NCBI RefSeq assembly: GCF_000739995.1 | Contig: NZ_BBJX01000004.1 | Location: 248,001 to 312,000, forward strand | Direction: 5' to 3' | Source of the DNA: Comamonas granuli NBRC 101663 | GTDB lineage: Bacteria; Pseudomonadota; Gammaproteobacteria; Burkholderiales; Burkholderiaceae_C | Length of the DNA: 64,000 nt | Part shown: positions 1-10,567 of the stretch, one piece after another | How positions within the stretch are numbered: the first letter of the stretch is position 1 | Layout: every line of letters begins with the position of its first letter | Translations under genes and position numbers: made by a program | The notes under the pieces: model-generated | Databases searched by the model: none | What the model was told of the DNA's origin: nothing | What the model saw: only the letters and a program-made list of their open reading frames with translations

Positions 1-159
1 CTGCTGCGCCGCCACAGCGCCTGGCTGCAGCGCCCGGTGCCCCGGGCCGCGCGTCCCCTGGCCGTGCTGGGGCGCTGGAGCCTGAGCTACTACATGCTGC
101 ACCAGCCGGTGATGATCGGCCTGCTGCTGGCCGTGGGCTGGCTGCTGGGCGCGCACTGA
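1..159 (+). CDS. DUF1624/HGSNAT-like membrane protein, C-terminal end (partial)
   Basis: Only the last 52 codons lie in the window; the gene begins upstream. The visible tail has the pattern LGRWSLSYYMLHQPV followed by a hydrophobic segment that runs almost to the stop. This matches the last two membrane helices of DUF1624 / heparan-alpha-glucosaminide N-acetyltransferase-like inner-membrane proteins, in which a conserved Leu-His-Gln-Pro lies near the end. The substrate is unknown. Identification rests on this short tail alone, so the family is likely but not certain. It is followed by a strong hairpin and converges on the foldase gene. Confidence 0.55.
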   Translation: MLRRHSAWLQRPVPRAARPLAVLGRWSLSYYMLHQPVMIGLLLAVGWLLGAH

Positions 160-168
160 CGCCGCAAC

Positions 169-198
169 GAAAAAACGCGGCACAGGCCGCGTTTTTTC
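169..198. terminator. Bidirectional intrinsic terminator
   Basis: A perfect 12-bp inverted repeat (169-180 and 187-198) encloses the 6-base loop cacagg. The stem has A-tracts on the left and T-tracts on the right, so it can terminate transcription from both sides. It lies between the convergent membrane-protein and foldase genes. Confidence 0.9.
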
Positions 199-216
199 GG
201 GGGGCACACGGGGTGC

Positions 217-999
217 TTACTCGACCTTGGCCTTGGCGCGCAGGTCTTCCTGGAACTTGGCGAGCTTTTGCTGCTGCAGCTGCTGCGACACCTGGGGCTT
301 GACGTCTTCGAGCTTGGGCAACTGGGCTTCGCGCACGTCGTCCAGGCGGATGATGTGCCAGCCGAACTGGCTCTTGACGGGCGCCGAGGTCTTGCCTTTC
401 TCGAGCTTGACCATGGCTTCGGTGAACTCGGGCACGTAGCTGCCAGGAGCTGCCCAGTCCAGGTTGCCGCCCTGGGCGCCCGATCCGGGGTCCTTGGACT
501 TCTTCTTGGCGATGTCCTCGAACTTGCCACCCTTCTTGATCTCGGCGAGGATGGCCTTGGCCTCGTCTTCCTTCTCGACCAGGATGTGGCTGGCCTTGTA
601 TTCCTTGCCGCTGTTGGCGGCGACGAACTTGTCGTACTCGGCCTTGATCTCCTCGTCGGAGACGGGGTTCTTCTTCTGTTCGTCGGCGAACAGCTCGCGG
701 ATCAGGATGGTCTGGCGGGCCAGTTCCATCTGGGCCTTGTAGTCGGGCGAGGCCTCCAGGCCGCGGCGCTGGGCTTCCTGCAGGAAGATTTCGCGTGCGA
801 TGACTTCTTCCTTGATCTGGCCTTCCATTTCGGGCGTGACCTTGCGGCCCGAGCGTTCGACCTGCTGCTTGAGCGTCTCGGCACGCTCCTTGGGAACGGG
901 TTTGCCGTTGACGATGGCGAGGTTCTGGGCGTGCACGGGCAGGGCCATGGCGCCGGTCAAGGCTGCGGCCACGAGGCCGGACAGGAGCTGTTTTTTCAT
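217..999 (-). CDS. Periplasmic peptidyl-prolyl cis-trans isomerase, PpiC/parvulin type
   Basis: A 260-residue exported foldase of the SurA/PrsA-like parvulin group, expected to assist folding of periplasmic and outer-membrane proteins. Residues 1-24 form a signal peptide ending PVHA. A SurA_N-like helical part follows, then a parvulin domain at about residues 132-223 with the typical SHIL start, the GGNLDW motif and the closing FGWHIIRLDD. The ATG at 999 is chosen because it begins the signal peptide; the open frame extends 60 codons further without any such feature. It lies 28 bp downstream of bolA and probably shares that transcript. Confidence 0.9.
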   Translation of the reverse strand: MKKQLLSGLVAAALTGAMALPVHAQNLAIVNGKPVPKERAETLKQQVERSGRKVTPEMEGQIKEEVIAREIFLQEAQRRGLEASPDYKAQMELARQTILIRELFADEQKKNPVSDEEIKAEYDKFVAANSGKEYKASHILVEKEDEAKAILAEIKKGGKFEDIAKKKSKDPGSGAQGGNLDWAAPGSYVPEFTEAMVKLEKGKTSAPVKSQFGWHIIRLDDVREAQLPKLEDVKPQVSQQLQQQKLAKFQEDLRAKAKVE

Positions 1000-1027
1000 T
1001 CGGTATCCGTGGACAAGAAAGAGGGGG

Positions 1028-1297
1028 TCAGAGAATCTCAATGGCAATGGCGTGCGCACCACGGTCAATGAAATCTTGCAGCGCATCATACACAAGCCGA
1101 TGCTGGCGCACGCGCGGCAAACCGGTAAACAAAGGTGACGCGATGCGCACGCGGAAATGCGTGCCAAAACCCGTTCCATTGGCGCCGGGATGGCCTTCGT
1201 GCTGCCAGCTTTCGTCGAGTACCTGCACGGCAGACGGTTGGAGCTTTTCCTGCAGTGCGCGTTCCATGGCGGGGGCGGTGACGGCGGGGTCGGTCAT
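1028..1297 (-). CDS. BolA family protein
   Basis: An 89-residue BolA-like protein. BolA proteins work with monothiol glutaredoxins in iron-sulfur cluster handling and can act as DNA-binding regulators. The sequence shows the family fold, with HFRVRI in the central strands and the RVRQHRLVYDAL helix containing the conserved His. Its ATG overlaps the TGA of yciB by 4 bases, so translation is probably coupled. It is the last gene of the overlapping chain before the foldase. Confidence 0.88.
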   Translation of the reverse strand: MTDPAVTAPAMERALQEKLQPSAVQVLDESWQHEGHPGANGTGFGTHFRVRIASPLFTGLPRVRQHRLVYDALQDFIDRGAHAIAIEIL

Positions 1298-1851
1298 GCC
1301 AGGGGGTCCTTTGCGTTGTCGGGGGTGTCCTTGATGTAGCGGCTCAGGTACAAGGCCTGGGCCACGACGAAGACCAGCATCAGCCCCAGGCCGCCGAACA
1401 GCTTGAAGTTGACCCAGGTATCGGTGTCGAACTCATAGGCCACCCAGAGGTTGAGCGCGCCCATGATGGAGAAGAACACGATCCAGCTCCAGTTCATGGC
1501 GCGCCAGGCGGGCTCGGGCAGCTCCATCTGGCCGCCCATGAGGCGCTGGATCAGGTTCTTGCGGAACACGAGCTGGCCCACGAGCAGGGCGCCGCCCATC
1601 AGCCAGTAGAGCACGGTGGGTTTCCATTTGATGAAGGCCTCGCTGTGCGCCAGCAGCGTGGCGCCGCCGAAGACCACGATCACCCCGAGGCTGAGCCACT
1701 GCATGGGTTCGATGCGGCCATGGTGCATGCGCAGCCAGACCATCTGCACCACCGTGGCGGCGATGGCCACGCCCGTGGCCACGTAAATGCCCCAGAACTT
1801 GAAGGCGATGAAGAACAGCAGGATGGGGAAGAAGTCGATCAGCAGTTTCAT
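1294..1851 (-). CDS. yciB: Inner membrane protein YciB / septation protein A
   Basis: A 185-residue polytopic membrane protein of the YciB (IspZ/septation protein A) family, linked in enterobacteria to cell-envelope integrity and septation. It starts [14 protein letters not shown], the usual family start, and has about five hydrophobic helices plus the GxxxxLMGG pattern near the middle. Its start codon overlaps the msrB stop by 4 bases, and its stop overlaps the bolA start by 4 bases. Length agrees with the family (about 180 residues). Confidence 0.92.
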   Translation of the reverse strand: MKLLIDFFPILLFFIAFKFWGIYVATGVAIAATVVQMVWLRMHHGRIEPMQWLSLGVIVVFGGATLLAHSEAFIKWKPTVLYWLMGGALLVGQLVFRKNLIQRLMGGQMELPEPAWRAMNWSWIVFFSIMGALNLWVAYEFDTDTWVNFKLFGGLGLMLVFVVAQALYLSRYIKDTPDNAKDPLA

Positions 1852-2261
1852 GGGGTTTCCGGGGTGAAGTCCAGTGCAGCGGAGTTCATGCAGTAGCGCA
1901 GGCCCGTGGGGGCCGGGCCGTCGGGGAAGACATGCCCCAGGTGCGCGCCGCATTGTGCACATACGGTCTCGGTGCGCAGCATGCCATGGCTGCGGTCGGT
2001 GCGTTCGGCGATGGCGCCGGGCACGGCCTGCGAGAAGCTGGGCCAGCCGCAGCCGGCATCGAACTTGGTGGCGGAGTCGAACAGCTTGCTGCCGCAGCAG
2101 ATGCAGTGGTAGCTGCCGTGGGCCCAATGGGCCTCGTAGCGGCCGGTGAAGGGACGCTCGGTGGCGGCGCGGCGCGTGACCTCGAAGGCGCCGGGCTCGG
2201 CGTTCTTGCTGCGCAGAAGGGCTTGCCACTCGGCGTCGGATGCGGGAATGCCAGGGGTCAT
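1848..2261 (-). CDS. msrB: Peptide-methionine (R)-S-oxide reductase MsrB
   Basis: A 137-residue MsrB that reduces the R epimer of methionine sulfoxide in oxidised proteins. Two zinc-binding CxxC pairs are visible (Cys53/Cys56 and Cys101/Cys104). The catalytic cysteine is Cys124 in the motif RYCMNSAAL, and GCGWPSF (Cys71) supplies a possible resolving cysteine. No signal peptide, so it should be cytosolic. It overlaps selO upstream and yciB downstream by 4 bases each. Confidence 0.95.
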   Translation of the reverse strand: MTPGIPASDAEWQALLRSKNAEPGAFEVTRRAATERPFTGRYEAHWAHGSYHCICCGSKLFDSATKFDAGCGWPSFSQAVPGAIAERTDRSHGMLRTETVCAQCGAHLGHVFPDGPAPTGLRYCMNSAALDFTPETP

Positions 2262-3760
2262 GATGAGCAACTGATGGACAGGTGGGCCGCCCAGTCGGGC
2301 GGAAAACCGGTGCGCGCCTCGTGGCCGGGGTGGTCCTCGCAGGGGCGCTGCAACAGGTGTTGGAGCGTGTGCAGTTCGGAAAAATCCCCTTGCTGCGCAG
2401 CGCGAATGGCCTGTTCCGCCAGGTGGTTGCGCAGCACGATGGCGGGGTTGTTCTTGAGCATCAAATCGGCATCTGGCGCCCTGCCAGAAAGCGCGGCGTG
2501 CTCCTCGAAAGATAGCAGCCAGCGGTCCAGGCGTGCGCGGTCGGCGAACAGGTCGCGCACGGGCTCGAAGTCTGCGTCCGCGACGGCGAGCGACAGGCGG
2601 CGCCAGAAGATGGGGTAGTCCACGGCCTGGTCGGCCAGCAGGTGCAGGATGCCGTCGATCACCGCGCTGTCGCCCGCGTGCGCGGCGCCCAGGCCCAGCT
2701 TGGCGCGCATGCGCTGCATGAAGTGCTGCGGGTACAGCGTGCGGTAGGACTCCAGCGCACCCATGGCGATGGCCGGGTCGCCGATCAGCGGCTGCAGGGC
2801 CTGGCCCAGGCGGTACAGGTTCCACAGCACCACGCCGGGTTGCTGCTCGTAGGCATAGCGCCCCTGGCGGTCGCTGTGGTTGCAGATGTGGCCCGGGTCG
2901 AAATGGTCGAGGAACTGGAAGGGCCCGTAGTCGATGGTCAGGCCCAGGATGCTCATATTGTCGGTGTTGAGCACGCCGTGGCAAAAGCCCACGGCCTGCC
3001 ACTGCGCCACCAGGGCAGCGCTGCGTTCGCTCACCGCCTGCAGCAGCGCCGCGTAGCGGTTGCCCGCGTGGCCGCCGCAGTCGGCCCCGTCCGCGCACTC
3101 GGGGTAGAAGCGCGCGATTACGTAGTCGGCCAGTTGCTGCAACGCGTCGAACTGGCTGCGCGCCGCGAAATGCTCGAAATGGCCGAAGCGGATGAAGCTG
3201 GGCGCCACGCGCGTGACCACGGCGGCGGTCTCCACGGCCTCGCGCTGCACCGGCTCGGGCGAACCGCAGAGGTACAGCGCCCGCGTGGTGGGGACGCCCA
3301 GTGCATGCATGGCCTCGCTGCAGAGGAACTCGCGGATGCTCGAGCGCAGCACTGCCCGCCCGTCGCCCATGCGCGAGTAGGGCGTGAGCCCGCTGCCCTT
3401 GAGCTGGATTTCCTGCGGTCCGTGCGCCGTCTGCGCCTCTCCCAGCAGCAGCGCCCGGCCGTCGCCGAGCTGGCCGGCCCAGACGCCGAACTGGTGCCCG
3501 CTGTAGACGCTGGCCAGCGGCTCGCCGCCCTGGGGCAGGGCGTTGCCGCTGAAAAGCCGCAGCGCATCCTCCGACTGCAGCCAGGCGGCAGGCAGCCCCA
3601 GCTGTTGCGCGACGTCGGGGCTGCTGGCCACGTGGCAGGGCGCGGGCAGGGGCCGGGGGGCCAGGCGCGTGTAGAACCCTGGCCCCAGGGCGGCAAAGCT
3701 GTTGCTCCAGGACAGGCCGGTGTCCACGGTGGGCAGCCGGGCGGCGGCGGGGGCATTCAT
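2258..3760 (-). CDS. selO: SelO family protein adenylyltransferase (YdiU)
   Basis: A 500-residue SelO/YdiU protein. SelO has a protein-kinase fold with inverted ATP binding and transfers AMP to protein Ser, Thr or Tyr, with links to the oxidative stress response. Typical segments are present: [51 protein letters not shown] and the conserved C-terminal CSS, where some eukaryotic homologues carry selenocysteine. Start ATG at 3760 gives the usual N-terminus. The stop overlaps the msrB start by 4 bases, tying protein AMPylation to methionine sulfoxide repair in one transcript. Confidence 0.95.
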   Translation of the reverse strand: MNAPAAARLPTVDTGLSWSNSFAALGPGFYTRLAPRPLPAPCHVASSPDVAQQLGLPAAWLQSEDALRLFSGNALPQGGEPLASVYSGHQFGVWAGQLGDGRALLLGEAQTAHGPQEIQLKGSGLTPYSRMGDGRAVLRSSIREFLCSEAMHALGVPTTRALYLCGSPEPVQREAVETAAVVTRVAPSFIRFGHFEHFAARSQFDALQQLADYVIARFYPECADGADCGGHAGNRYAALLQAVSERSAALVAQWQAVGFCHGVLNTDNMSILGLTIDYGPFQFLDHFDPGHICNHSDRQGRYAYEQQPGVVLWNLYRLGQALQPLIGDPAIAMGALESYRTLYPQHFMQRMRAKLGLGAAHAGDSAVIDGILHLLADQAVDYPIFWRRLSLAVADADFEPVRDLFADRARLDRWLLSFEEHAALSGRAPDADLMLKNNPAIVLRNHLAEQAIRAAQQGDFSELHTLQHLLQRPCEDHPGHEARTGFPPDWAAHLSISCSS

Positions 3761-3804
3761 CGCGGCATTGTCCCGCAGGGCCGCTATGCGCACGCACTGC
3801 AGGG

Positions 3805-4863
3805 CTATCCGGGGGGCGGGAGGGTGGCTGCGGCCGGCGCGGTCTCGGCCGGGGCGGCGAGCAGGCGCTGGCGGTACTGCCCCGGCGGCATGCCGAACCA
3901 GCGCTTGCAGGCGCGAAACAGGTTGCTCGTGTCGGAAAAGCCGAGGCGGTCGGCCACGTCGGCGATGCTGTGGCGCTCGTTGGCGAGGTACTGCAGGGCC
4001 AGCTCGCGGCGCGTGTCGTCCAGCAATTGCTGGTAGCACACGGATTCGGCCTGCAGGCGCCGCTGCAGGGTGCGGTCCGTCAGGTGCAGGCGGGCCGCCA
4101 CGTCTTCGCGGCGCGGCTCGCCCAGGTGCAGGATGCGGGCGATCTCGGAGCGCACGCGGGTGCTGGCCAGCGTCTGGCCCAGCAGATCCAGCTCGGTCTC
4201 CACCAGGCGTTCGTGCAGCGCCCAGAGACTGGGGTTGTGGGTGGGTATGGGGGCGCGCAGGTCGGCATCGGAGAGCAGGAAGCGGTTGGCCGGCTGGCCA
4301 AAGCGCGGTAGCAGGCCGAAGGCCTCGCGGTAGCGCGTCTCGTGCGCCACGGGGGGCGGGGTGACCAGCTCCACCGCCAGGGGCATGAACTCGCGGCGTG
4401 TGAGCCAGTTGCACAGCGTGAGCAGGGTGAGCACCGCGTATTCCACGCGCTGGCGCGGGATGGGCCGCGTGGCGCCGATGTGGCTCAGCACCAGCCAGTG
4501 GCCGCGCGGGTCGCTTTGCAGGGCAAACGTGGTGGCGTCCGAGATCACGGCCATCTGGCGCTCGAGCTGCCGAAAGCCCGTCAGCAGATCCGGGCTGGAC
4601 GCGAGCGCGTAGCCCACGAGATCGACGTTGCCAAAGCGCGCCGTGAGGTTCCGGTCTAGCCCCAGCGCGCCATGGCCGCAGCGGGCCACGGCCAGCTCCC
4701 ACAGCAGGCTCACGCGGTCCACGTCCACGCGGGTGTGGGCCTGCTGCAGGGCCTGCAGGTCGATGCCGGCCTCGGCGCACAGCTCTGCCGCGGGCAGGCC
4801 TTCAGCGGCAAACATGTCGGCGACGCCGCGCACCCAGGCGGCGGAACTCGTGCGCGGTGTCAC
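3805..4863 (-). CDS. AraC family transcriptional regulator, OruR-like
   Basis: A 352-residue regulator. Residues of about 20-210 match the arabinose-binding-like N-terminal domain common in OruR/ArgR-type AraC proteins, and about 235-335 form the paired helix-turn-helix domain, with the closing motif [24 protein letters not shown]. The last 15 residues are Ala/Pro rich. It lies 44 bp upstream of selO on the same strand and divergent from the esterase gene, which is a plausible target. No ligand can be read from the sequence. Confidence 0.9.
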   Translation of the reverse strand: MTPRTSSAAWVRGVADMFAAEGLPAAELCAEAGIDLQALQQAHTRVDVDRVSLLWELAVARCGHGALGLDRNLTARFGNVDLVGYALASSPDLLTGFRQLERQMAVISDATTFALQSDPRGHWLVLSHIGATRPIPRQRVEYAVLTLLTLCNWLTRREFMPLAVELVTPPPVAHETRYREAFGLLPRFGQPANRFLLSDADLRAPIPTHNPSLWALHERLVETELDLLGQTLASTRVRSEIARILHLGEPRREDVAARLHLTDRTLQRRLQAESVCYQQLLDDTRRELALQYLANERHSIADVADRLGFSDTSNLFRACKRWFGMPPGQYRQRLLAAPAETAPAAATLPPPG

Positions 4864-5045
4864 GCAGGGCCTCCGGCATCAGGGAGAACACTAGGTTGGC
4901 GCTCTGAAGTCACTGTTTTGGCACTGTTGCGATAGCGGCAAATGGTAGAGGGGTTCGCACAATCGGCGGCGCGGCCGGACGCACAGCGCGTGCGGCCCCT
5001 CGGCAGGGGGCCGAGCATTCCACAAAAACCCCCAAGGAGACAAAC

Positions 5046-6758
5046 ATGGCTGATTATCTTTGGTGTGGGCGCCGCATGCTGGCCATGCTGGCCGCCGTTC
5101 TGGCCGCCGGGTGCGCGAGCACCGGCACGCCGCAGGCACAGCCCGAAGTGCGTGCCACCCGCTACGGTCTGGTGCGCGGCGTGGACGACAGCGCCGCCAG
5201 CGGCACCTATGCCTGGAAGGGCATCCCCTTTGCCCGGCCGCCTGTGGGCGATCTGCGCTGGCAGCCGCCCGTAGAGCCTGCGGCATGGCAGGGGGAGCGC
5301 GATGCCACGCGCTTTGGCAGCGCCTGCCTGCAGATGGGGCGCATCTACGGCCCAGGCGCGAACAACCGCTTCGACGACAGCATCGCCCAGACGCTTAACA
5401 CCCCCGTGGGCAGCGAGGACTGCCTGACGCTCAACATCTGGCGCCCGGCGAACGCGCAGGGCCGGCTGCCCGTGCTGCTGTTCCTGCACGGGGGCAGCGC
5501 CATCTCGGGCTACACCGCCGACCCCGTGTACGACGGCGCGGCGCTGGCGCGCACCGCCCAGGCAGTGGTGGTCACGGCCAACTACCGGCTCGATGTGCTG
5601 GGCTTTCTGCACCTGCCCGAGCTGCACGCGCACAACCAGCCGGCCACCGGCAACTATGCCCTGCTGGACCATCTCCAGGCGCTGCGCTTCATCCAGGGCA
5701 ATATCGAGCGCTTTGGCGGCGACCCGGGCAATGTGACGCTGATGGGGCAGTCCGCCGGCGCGATCAATGCCCTGGCGCTGCTGACCGCGCCCCAGGCCGC
5801 CGGGCTGTTCCACAAGCTCGTGGCCGTGAGCGGCGGCCTGTCGCTGCCGGGCAATCTGCCGCCGGGCAGCATTCCCACGCTGAGCCCCGCTGCCAAATAT
5901 GCGGCCCAGGCCGCGGGGCTGCTGGCCCACCTGGCGCTGGCCGACGCGCTGGCGAGCGACCTGGAGAAGGCCCAGGCCCTGGTCGCGGGCTGGACGCCCG
6001 CGCAAAAGGCCCGCTACCTGCGCAGCAAAGACGGGCGCGTGATCCTGCAGACGCTGGCGGCGCACAAGCTCACCGGCTCCGGGCCCATTCCCGACGGCGT
6101 GCTCGTGCCGGCCGACCCCATGGGCGCCATCGCCGCCGGCCGTTACCACAAGGTGCCGGTGCTCACGGGCTATACGAAGGAGGAGGGCAAGCTGTTCGCT
6201 CCTTTCCTGGCCCTGCTGGGCGGCAAACCGGGCATGAAGATCGGCGACGCCGAGCGCTTTGCCATGATGCAGCGCTTCGACCCTGATGCGCCCACCACGC
6301 TCACGGCGGGCGACATCCTCGACGGCTCCTACCTGCCGGTATCGGCGCCAGGCACGGGCTACGACGCACGCACGCGGCTGCTGGCCAGCCGTTTCTTCGA
6401 CGTCAGCCGCGACAACCTGCTCAACACGCTGCGCAGCCAGCAGAAGGAGGTGTGGAACTACCGCTTCGACTGGGCCCAGCAGCCCGCGCCCTGGAACGAG
6501 GTGTATGGCGCTGCGCATGCCTTTGATCTGCCCTTCCTGTTCGGCAACTTCGGCCCCTCGGTGTTTGCGCGCGCGAGCAACAGCCGGGCCAACGAGCCGG
6601 GCCGGCTGGCGCTGTCGCAGGCCATGATGCAAAGCCTGCGCGCCTTCGCGTACACCGGCCAGCCGGGCCACGCCGGCCTGGGCCAGGCCTGGGAGCCCTG
6701 GCCGCGGCTATGGGTGTTCGATGCGGGTCTGTCCGATCTGCGCCTGCGCGCGCAGTGA
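5046..6758 (+). CDS. Type B carboxylesterase lipoprotein
   Basis: A 570-residue carboxylesterase/lipase type B of the alpha/beta-hydrolase fold. The N-terminus has a short hydrophobic stretch ending AAGC at Cys23, a probable lipobox, so it is likely anchored in the cell envelope. The oxyanion-hole HGG and the nucleophile elbow GQSAG (Ser236) are visible; the family more often has GESAG. EDCLTLNIWRP is the second family signature. The ATG follows a good ribosome site (aaggag) 7 bases upstream. Substrate unknown. The adjacent divergent AraC regulator may control it. Confidence 0.88.
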   Translation: MADYLWCGRRMLAMLAAVLAAGCASTGTPQAQPEVRATRYGLVRGVDDSAASGTYAWKGIPFARPPVGDLRWQPPVEPAAWQGERDATRFGSACLQMGRIYGPGANNRFDDSIAQTLNTPVGSEDCLTLNIWRPANAQGRLPVLLFLHGGSAISGYTADPVYDGAALARTAQAVVVTANYRLDVLGFLHLPELHAHNQPATGNYALLDHLQALRFIQGNIERFGGDPGNVTLMGQSAGAINALALLTAPQAAGLFHKLVAVSGGLSLPGNLPPGSIPTLSPAAKYAAQAAGLLAHLALADALASDLEKAQALVAGWTPAQKARYLRSKDGRVILQTLAAHKLTGSGPIPDGVLVPADPMGAIAAGRYHKVPVLTGYTKEEGKLFAPFLALLGGKPGMKIGDAERFAMMQRFDPDAPTTLTAGDILDGSYLPVSAPGTGYDARTRLLASRFFDVSRDNLLNTLRSQQKEVWNYRFDWAQQPAPWNEVYGAAHAFDLPFLFGNFGPSVFARASNSRANEPGRLALSQAMMQSLRAFAYTGQPGHAGLGQAWEPWPRLWVFDAGLSDLRLRAQ

Positions 6759-6779
6759 GCCCGTGCAGCACGGCAAGGG

Positions 6780-7466
6780 TCAGGCAGTGGTCGTCGCCGC
6801 CAGGTGGGCGTTGAGCGCGGCGTCGTCCACGATGGCCACGCCGCCGAAGTCCAGCGTCACGATGCCCTGTGCCTCCAGGGCGCGCAGGGTGCGGTTGACC
6901 GTCTGGCGCGACAGCCCCGCCAGTTGCCCGAGCTCCTCCTGGGTCAGCTTGAGCCGGCGCGTGCTGCGCCAGAACAGGCGGCTCAAGGTCAGCGCGACGC
7001 GGTGCTCGGGCGTGCGGATGCGCCCGGCCTCGATGATGGCCATGGCCTGGCCCAGGCGCAGGTTCAGGTGCTGGGCCAGGTACTGGTTGAAGGCCAGGCT
7101 CTGGGCCTGCAGCGTGTTGAACAGCGGCAGCGGCAGGCACAGCAGCTGGGTGGGGCGCAGCGCCACCACCTCGTACCGCAACGCTTCGGCCTTCATGGCC
7201 GTGCCTTCGCCAAACCACTCGCCGGCAGGGATGCCGATGAAGGCCGAGGCGCGCGCCTTGCGCGCCGCGGTGCGCAGCATGACCAGGCCGCTGAGCACGG
7301 CATGCCAGCCTTGCGCGGGCGAGCCCAGGGGGAGTATGACCTCGCCCTTGGCCCCTTCGGTGACCTGCACCCCTGTGCGCACCGCGTGCTGCAGGGACTC
7401 GGGCAGGCTGGCAAACCAGGCTTGGGTGCTGATGAAGCGCTCGGCAGGATCGGATACGCAGAACAT
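6780..7466 (-). CDS. Crp/Fnr family transcriptional regulator
   Basis: A protein of about 228 residues with an N-terminal cyclic-nucleotide-binding-like beta roll and a C-terminal winged helix (LTQEELGQLAGLSRQTVNRTLRALEAQGI). No cysteine cluster of the Fnr type is seen, so it is not an oxygen-sensing iron-sulfur protein. The start is uncertain: an in-frame ATG at 7496 would add 10 residues, and neither has a strong ribosome site. It is divergent from the HAAT binding protein at 7605, which it may regulate. Confidence 0.85.
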   Translation of the reverse strand: MFCVSDPAERFISTQAWFASLPESLQHAVRTGVQVTEGAKGEVILPLGSPAQGWHAVLSGLVMLRTAARKARASAFIGIPAGEWFGEGTAMKAEALRYEVVALRPTQLLCLPLPLFNTLQAQSLAFNQYLAQHLNLRLGQAMAIIEAGRIRTPEHRVALTLSRLFWRSTRRLKLTQEELGQLAGLSRQTVNRTLRALEAQGIVTLDFGGVAIVDDAALNAHLAATTTA

Positions 7467-7604
7467 GGGCCGATTTTGCAATGCCGCCGCGCGCATTTCC
7501 GGGATAACCCGCGCTAAATGTCCGGTGGACGACAGGAGTTGGCAGGCCGCTGGCGTGCCGGGACACTTCGGGCTCCCCCCTGCACAGGAGCCGACAGGAA
7601 AGCA

Positions 7605-8759
7605 ATGATGATGTGGAACAAAAGGACATTCTTGGGTGGCTTGGGCGCGGTGGCGCTGGCGCCGTGGTCCCCGGCCCGAGCGGCGCAAGGCGTGAGCGAC
7701 AGTGAGATCGTGCTCGGCCAGTCGCTGGACCTGAGCGGGCCGCTGGCCGCCATGGCGCCCGACATCGTGAACGCCACCCAGGTGTTTTTCGACGCGGTGA
7801 ATGCCCAGGGCGGCATCCAGGGCCGGCGCGTGCGCCTGGTGACGCTCGACGACGGCTACAAGCCCGACAACACGGTGAAGAACGTGGAGCGCATGATCGC
7901 CGAGACCGACGTGTTTGCGCTGTGCAATCTCACGGGAACGGCCAACGTGGCGGCCATACTGCCCCGGCTGGCCCAGGAAAGCCCGCCCGTGCCGCTGATC
8001 GCACCGTTCACGGGCGCCGGTCTGCTGCGCGAGCCCGCCCTGGACCATGTCTTCCATCTGCGCGCCAGCTATGGCGACGAGGTGGACAAGCTGGTGGAGC
8101 ACCTCACGACCATCGGCGTGCCGCGCATCTCCGTGCTCTGGACGGCCAACGCCTTCGGCAAGGACGGGCTGGAGGGCGCGCGCCAGGCCATGGGCAAGCG
8201 CGGGCAGAAGCTGCATTCCGACGCCTCGCTGCAGGCGGACTCCTCGGATGTGCAGCAGGCCGTGGCCAAGCTGGCCGCTACCGAACCCGACTCCATCATC
8301 ATGATCACCGCCGGCGCGCCCACGGTGTCGTTCATCAAGGCCTACCGCCAGATCAACCGGGGGACGCGCTTCTACACGCTCTCGGTCATGGGCACCCAGG
8401 CCACGCTGCGCGCCCTGGGCGAGGACGGCGTGGGGGTGGTGGTGACCTCGGTGGTGCCCTTTCCCTGGAGCCAGGGCCTGCCGTTGGCGCGCGAATACCG
8501 CCGTGCGCTGGAGAAGGCGGGCATGCAGCGCCATGTCTCGTTCCTGGGCCTGGAGGCCTACATGAACGCCAAGGTGATTGCCGAGGGCCTGCGCCGCGCG
8601 GGCCGGGACCTCACGCGCACGCGCTTCGTGCAGGCGCTGGAGTCGCTGCGCCATTTCGACATCGGCGGCTTCACCGTTGACTACGGCAAGGGCGTGCGCC
8701 AGGGATCGCGGTTTGTGGATTTGACCATCATCGGCAAGGGCGAGAAGTTCACCCGTTAG
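7605..8759 (+). CDS. HAAT-type ABC transporter substrate-binding protein
   Basis: A 384-residue periplasmic binding protein of the branched-chain amino acid (Peripla_BP_6) type. It starts with three consecutive ATG codons after a good ribosome site (acaggaa) and a signal peptide ending near PARAAQ; KRTFLGG resembles a Tat motif but lacks the full twin arginine. The mature part begins GVSDSEIVLGQSLDLSGP, typical of this family. It is followed 41 bp later by an acyl-CoA synthetase, suggesting that the ligand is a carboxylic acid rather than an amino acid (inference). Confidence 0.88.
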   Translation: MMMWNKRTFLGGLGAVALAPWSPARAAQGVSDSEIVLGQSLDLSGPLAAMAPDIVNATQVFFDAVNAQGGIQGRRVRLVTLDDGYKPDNTVKNVERMIAETDVFALCNLTGTANVAAILPRLAQESPPVPLIAPFTGAGLLREPALDHVFHLRASYGDEVDKLVEHLTTIGVPRISVLWTANAFGKDGLEGARQAMGKRGQKLHSDASLQADSSDVQQAVAKLAATEPDSIIMITAGAPTVSFIKAYRQINRGTRFYTLSVMGTQATLRALGEDGVGVVVTSVVPFPWSQGLPLAREYRRALEKAGMQRHVSFLGLEAYMNAKVIAEGLRRAGRDLTRTRFVQALESLRHFDIGGFTVDYGKGVRQGSRFVDLTIIGKGEKFTR

Positions 8760-8800
8760 GATGGTGCGTGGTCGCACTTTTTGTTTCTAAAGGAGTACAC

Positions 8801-10438
<1,638 letters not shown>

Positions 10439-10567
10439 GCTGACGGCTGCCGCGGCATCAGCATGCCGCGGCAGTCGCGTGGGTGATAGGGGCTAGGGAC
10501 AATCCCTGAGCTTTGATGCACCGCAAAACGGTACGCTGCAATTGTTGAACCACACTGGAGACTGAAT

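Noticed and set aside
2642-4036. Open frame of 464 codons opposite selO and the AraC gene
   Set aside because: No motif, no ribosome site, composition of a mirror frame; the minus-strand genes are clear.
6759-6779. Short inverted repeat ccgtgc/gcacgg between esterase and Crp-type genes
   Set aside because: The loop would be a single base and no T-run follows, so it is not a credible terminator.
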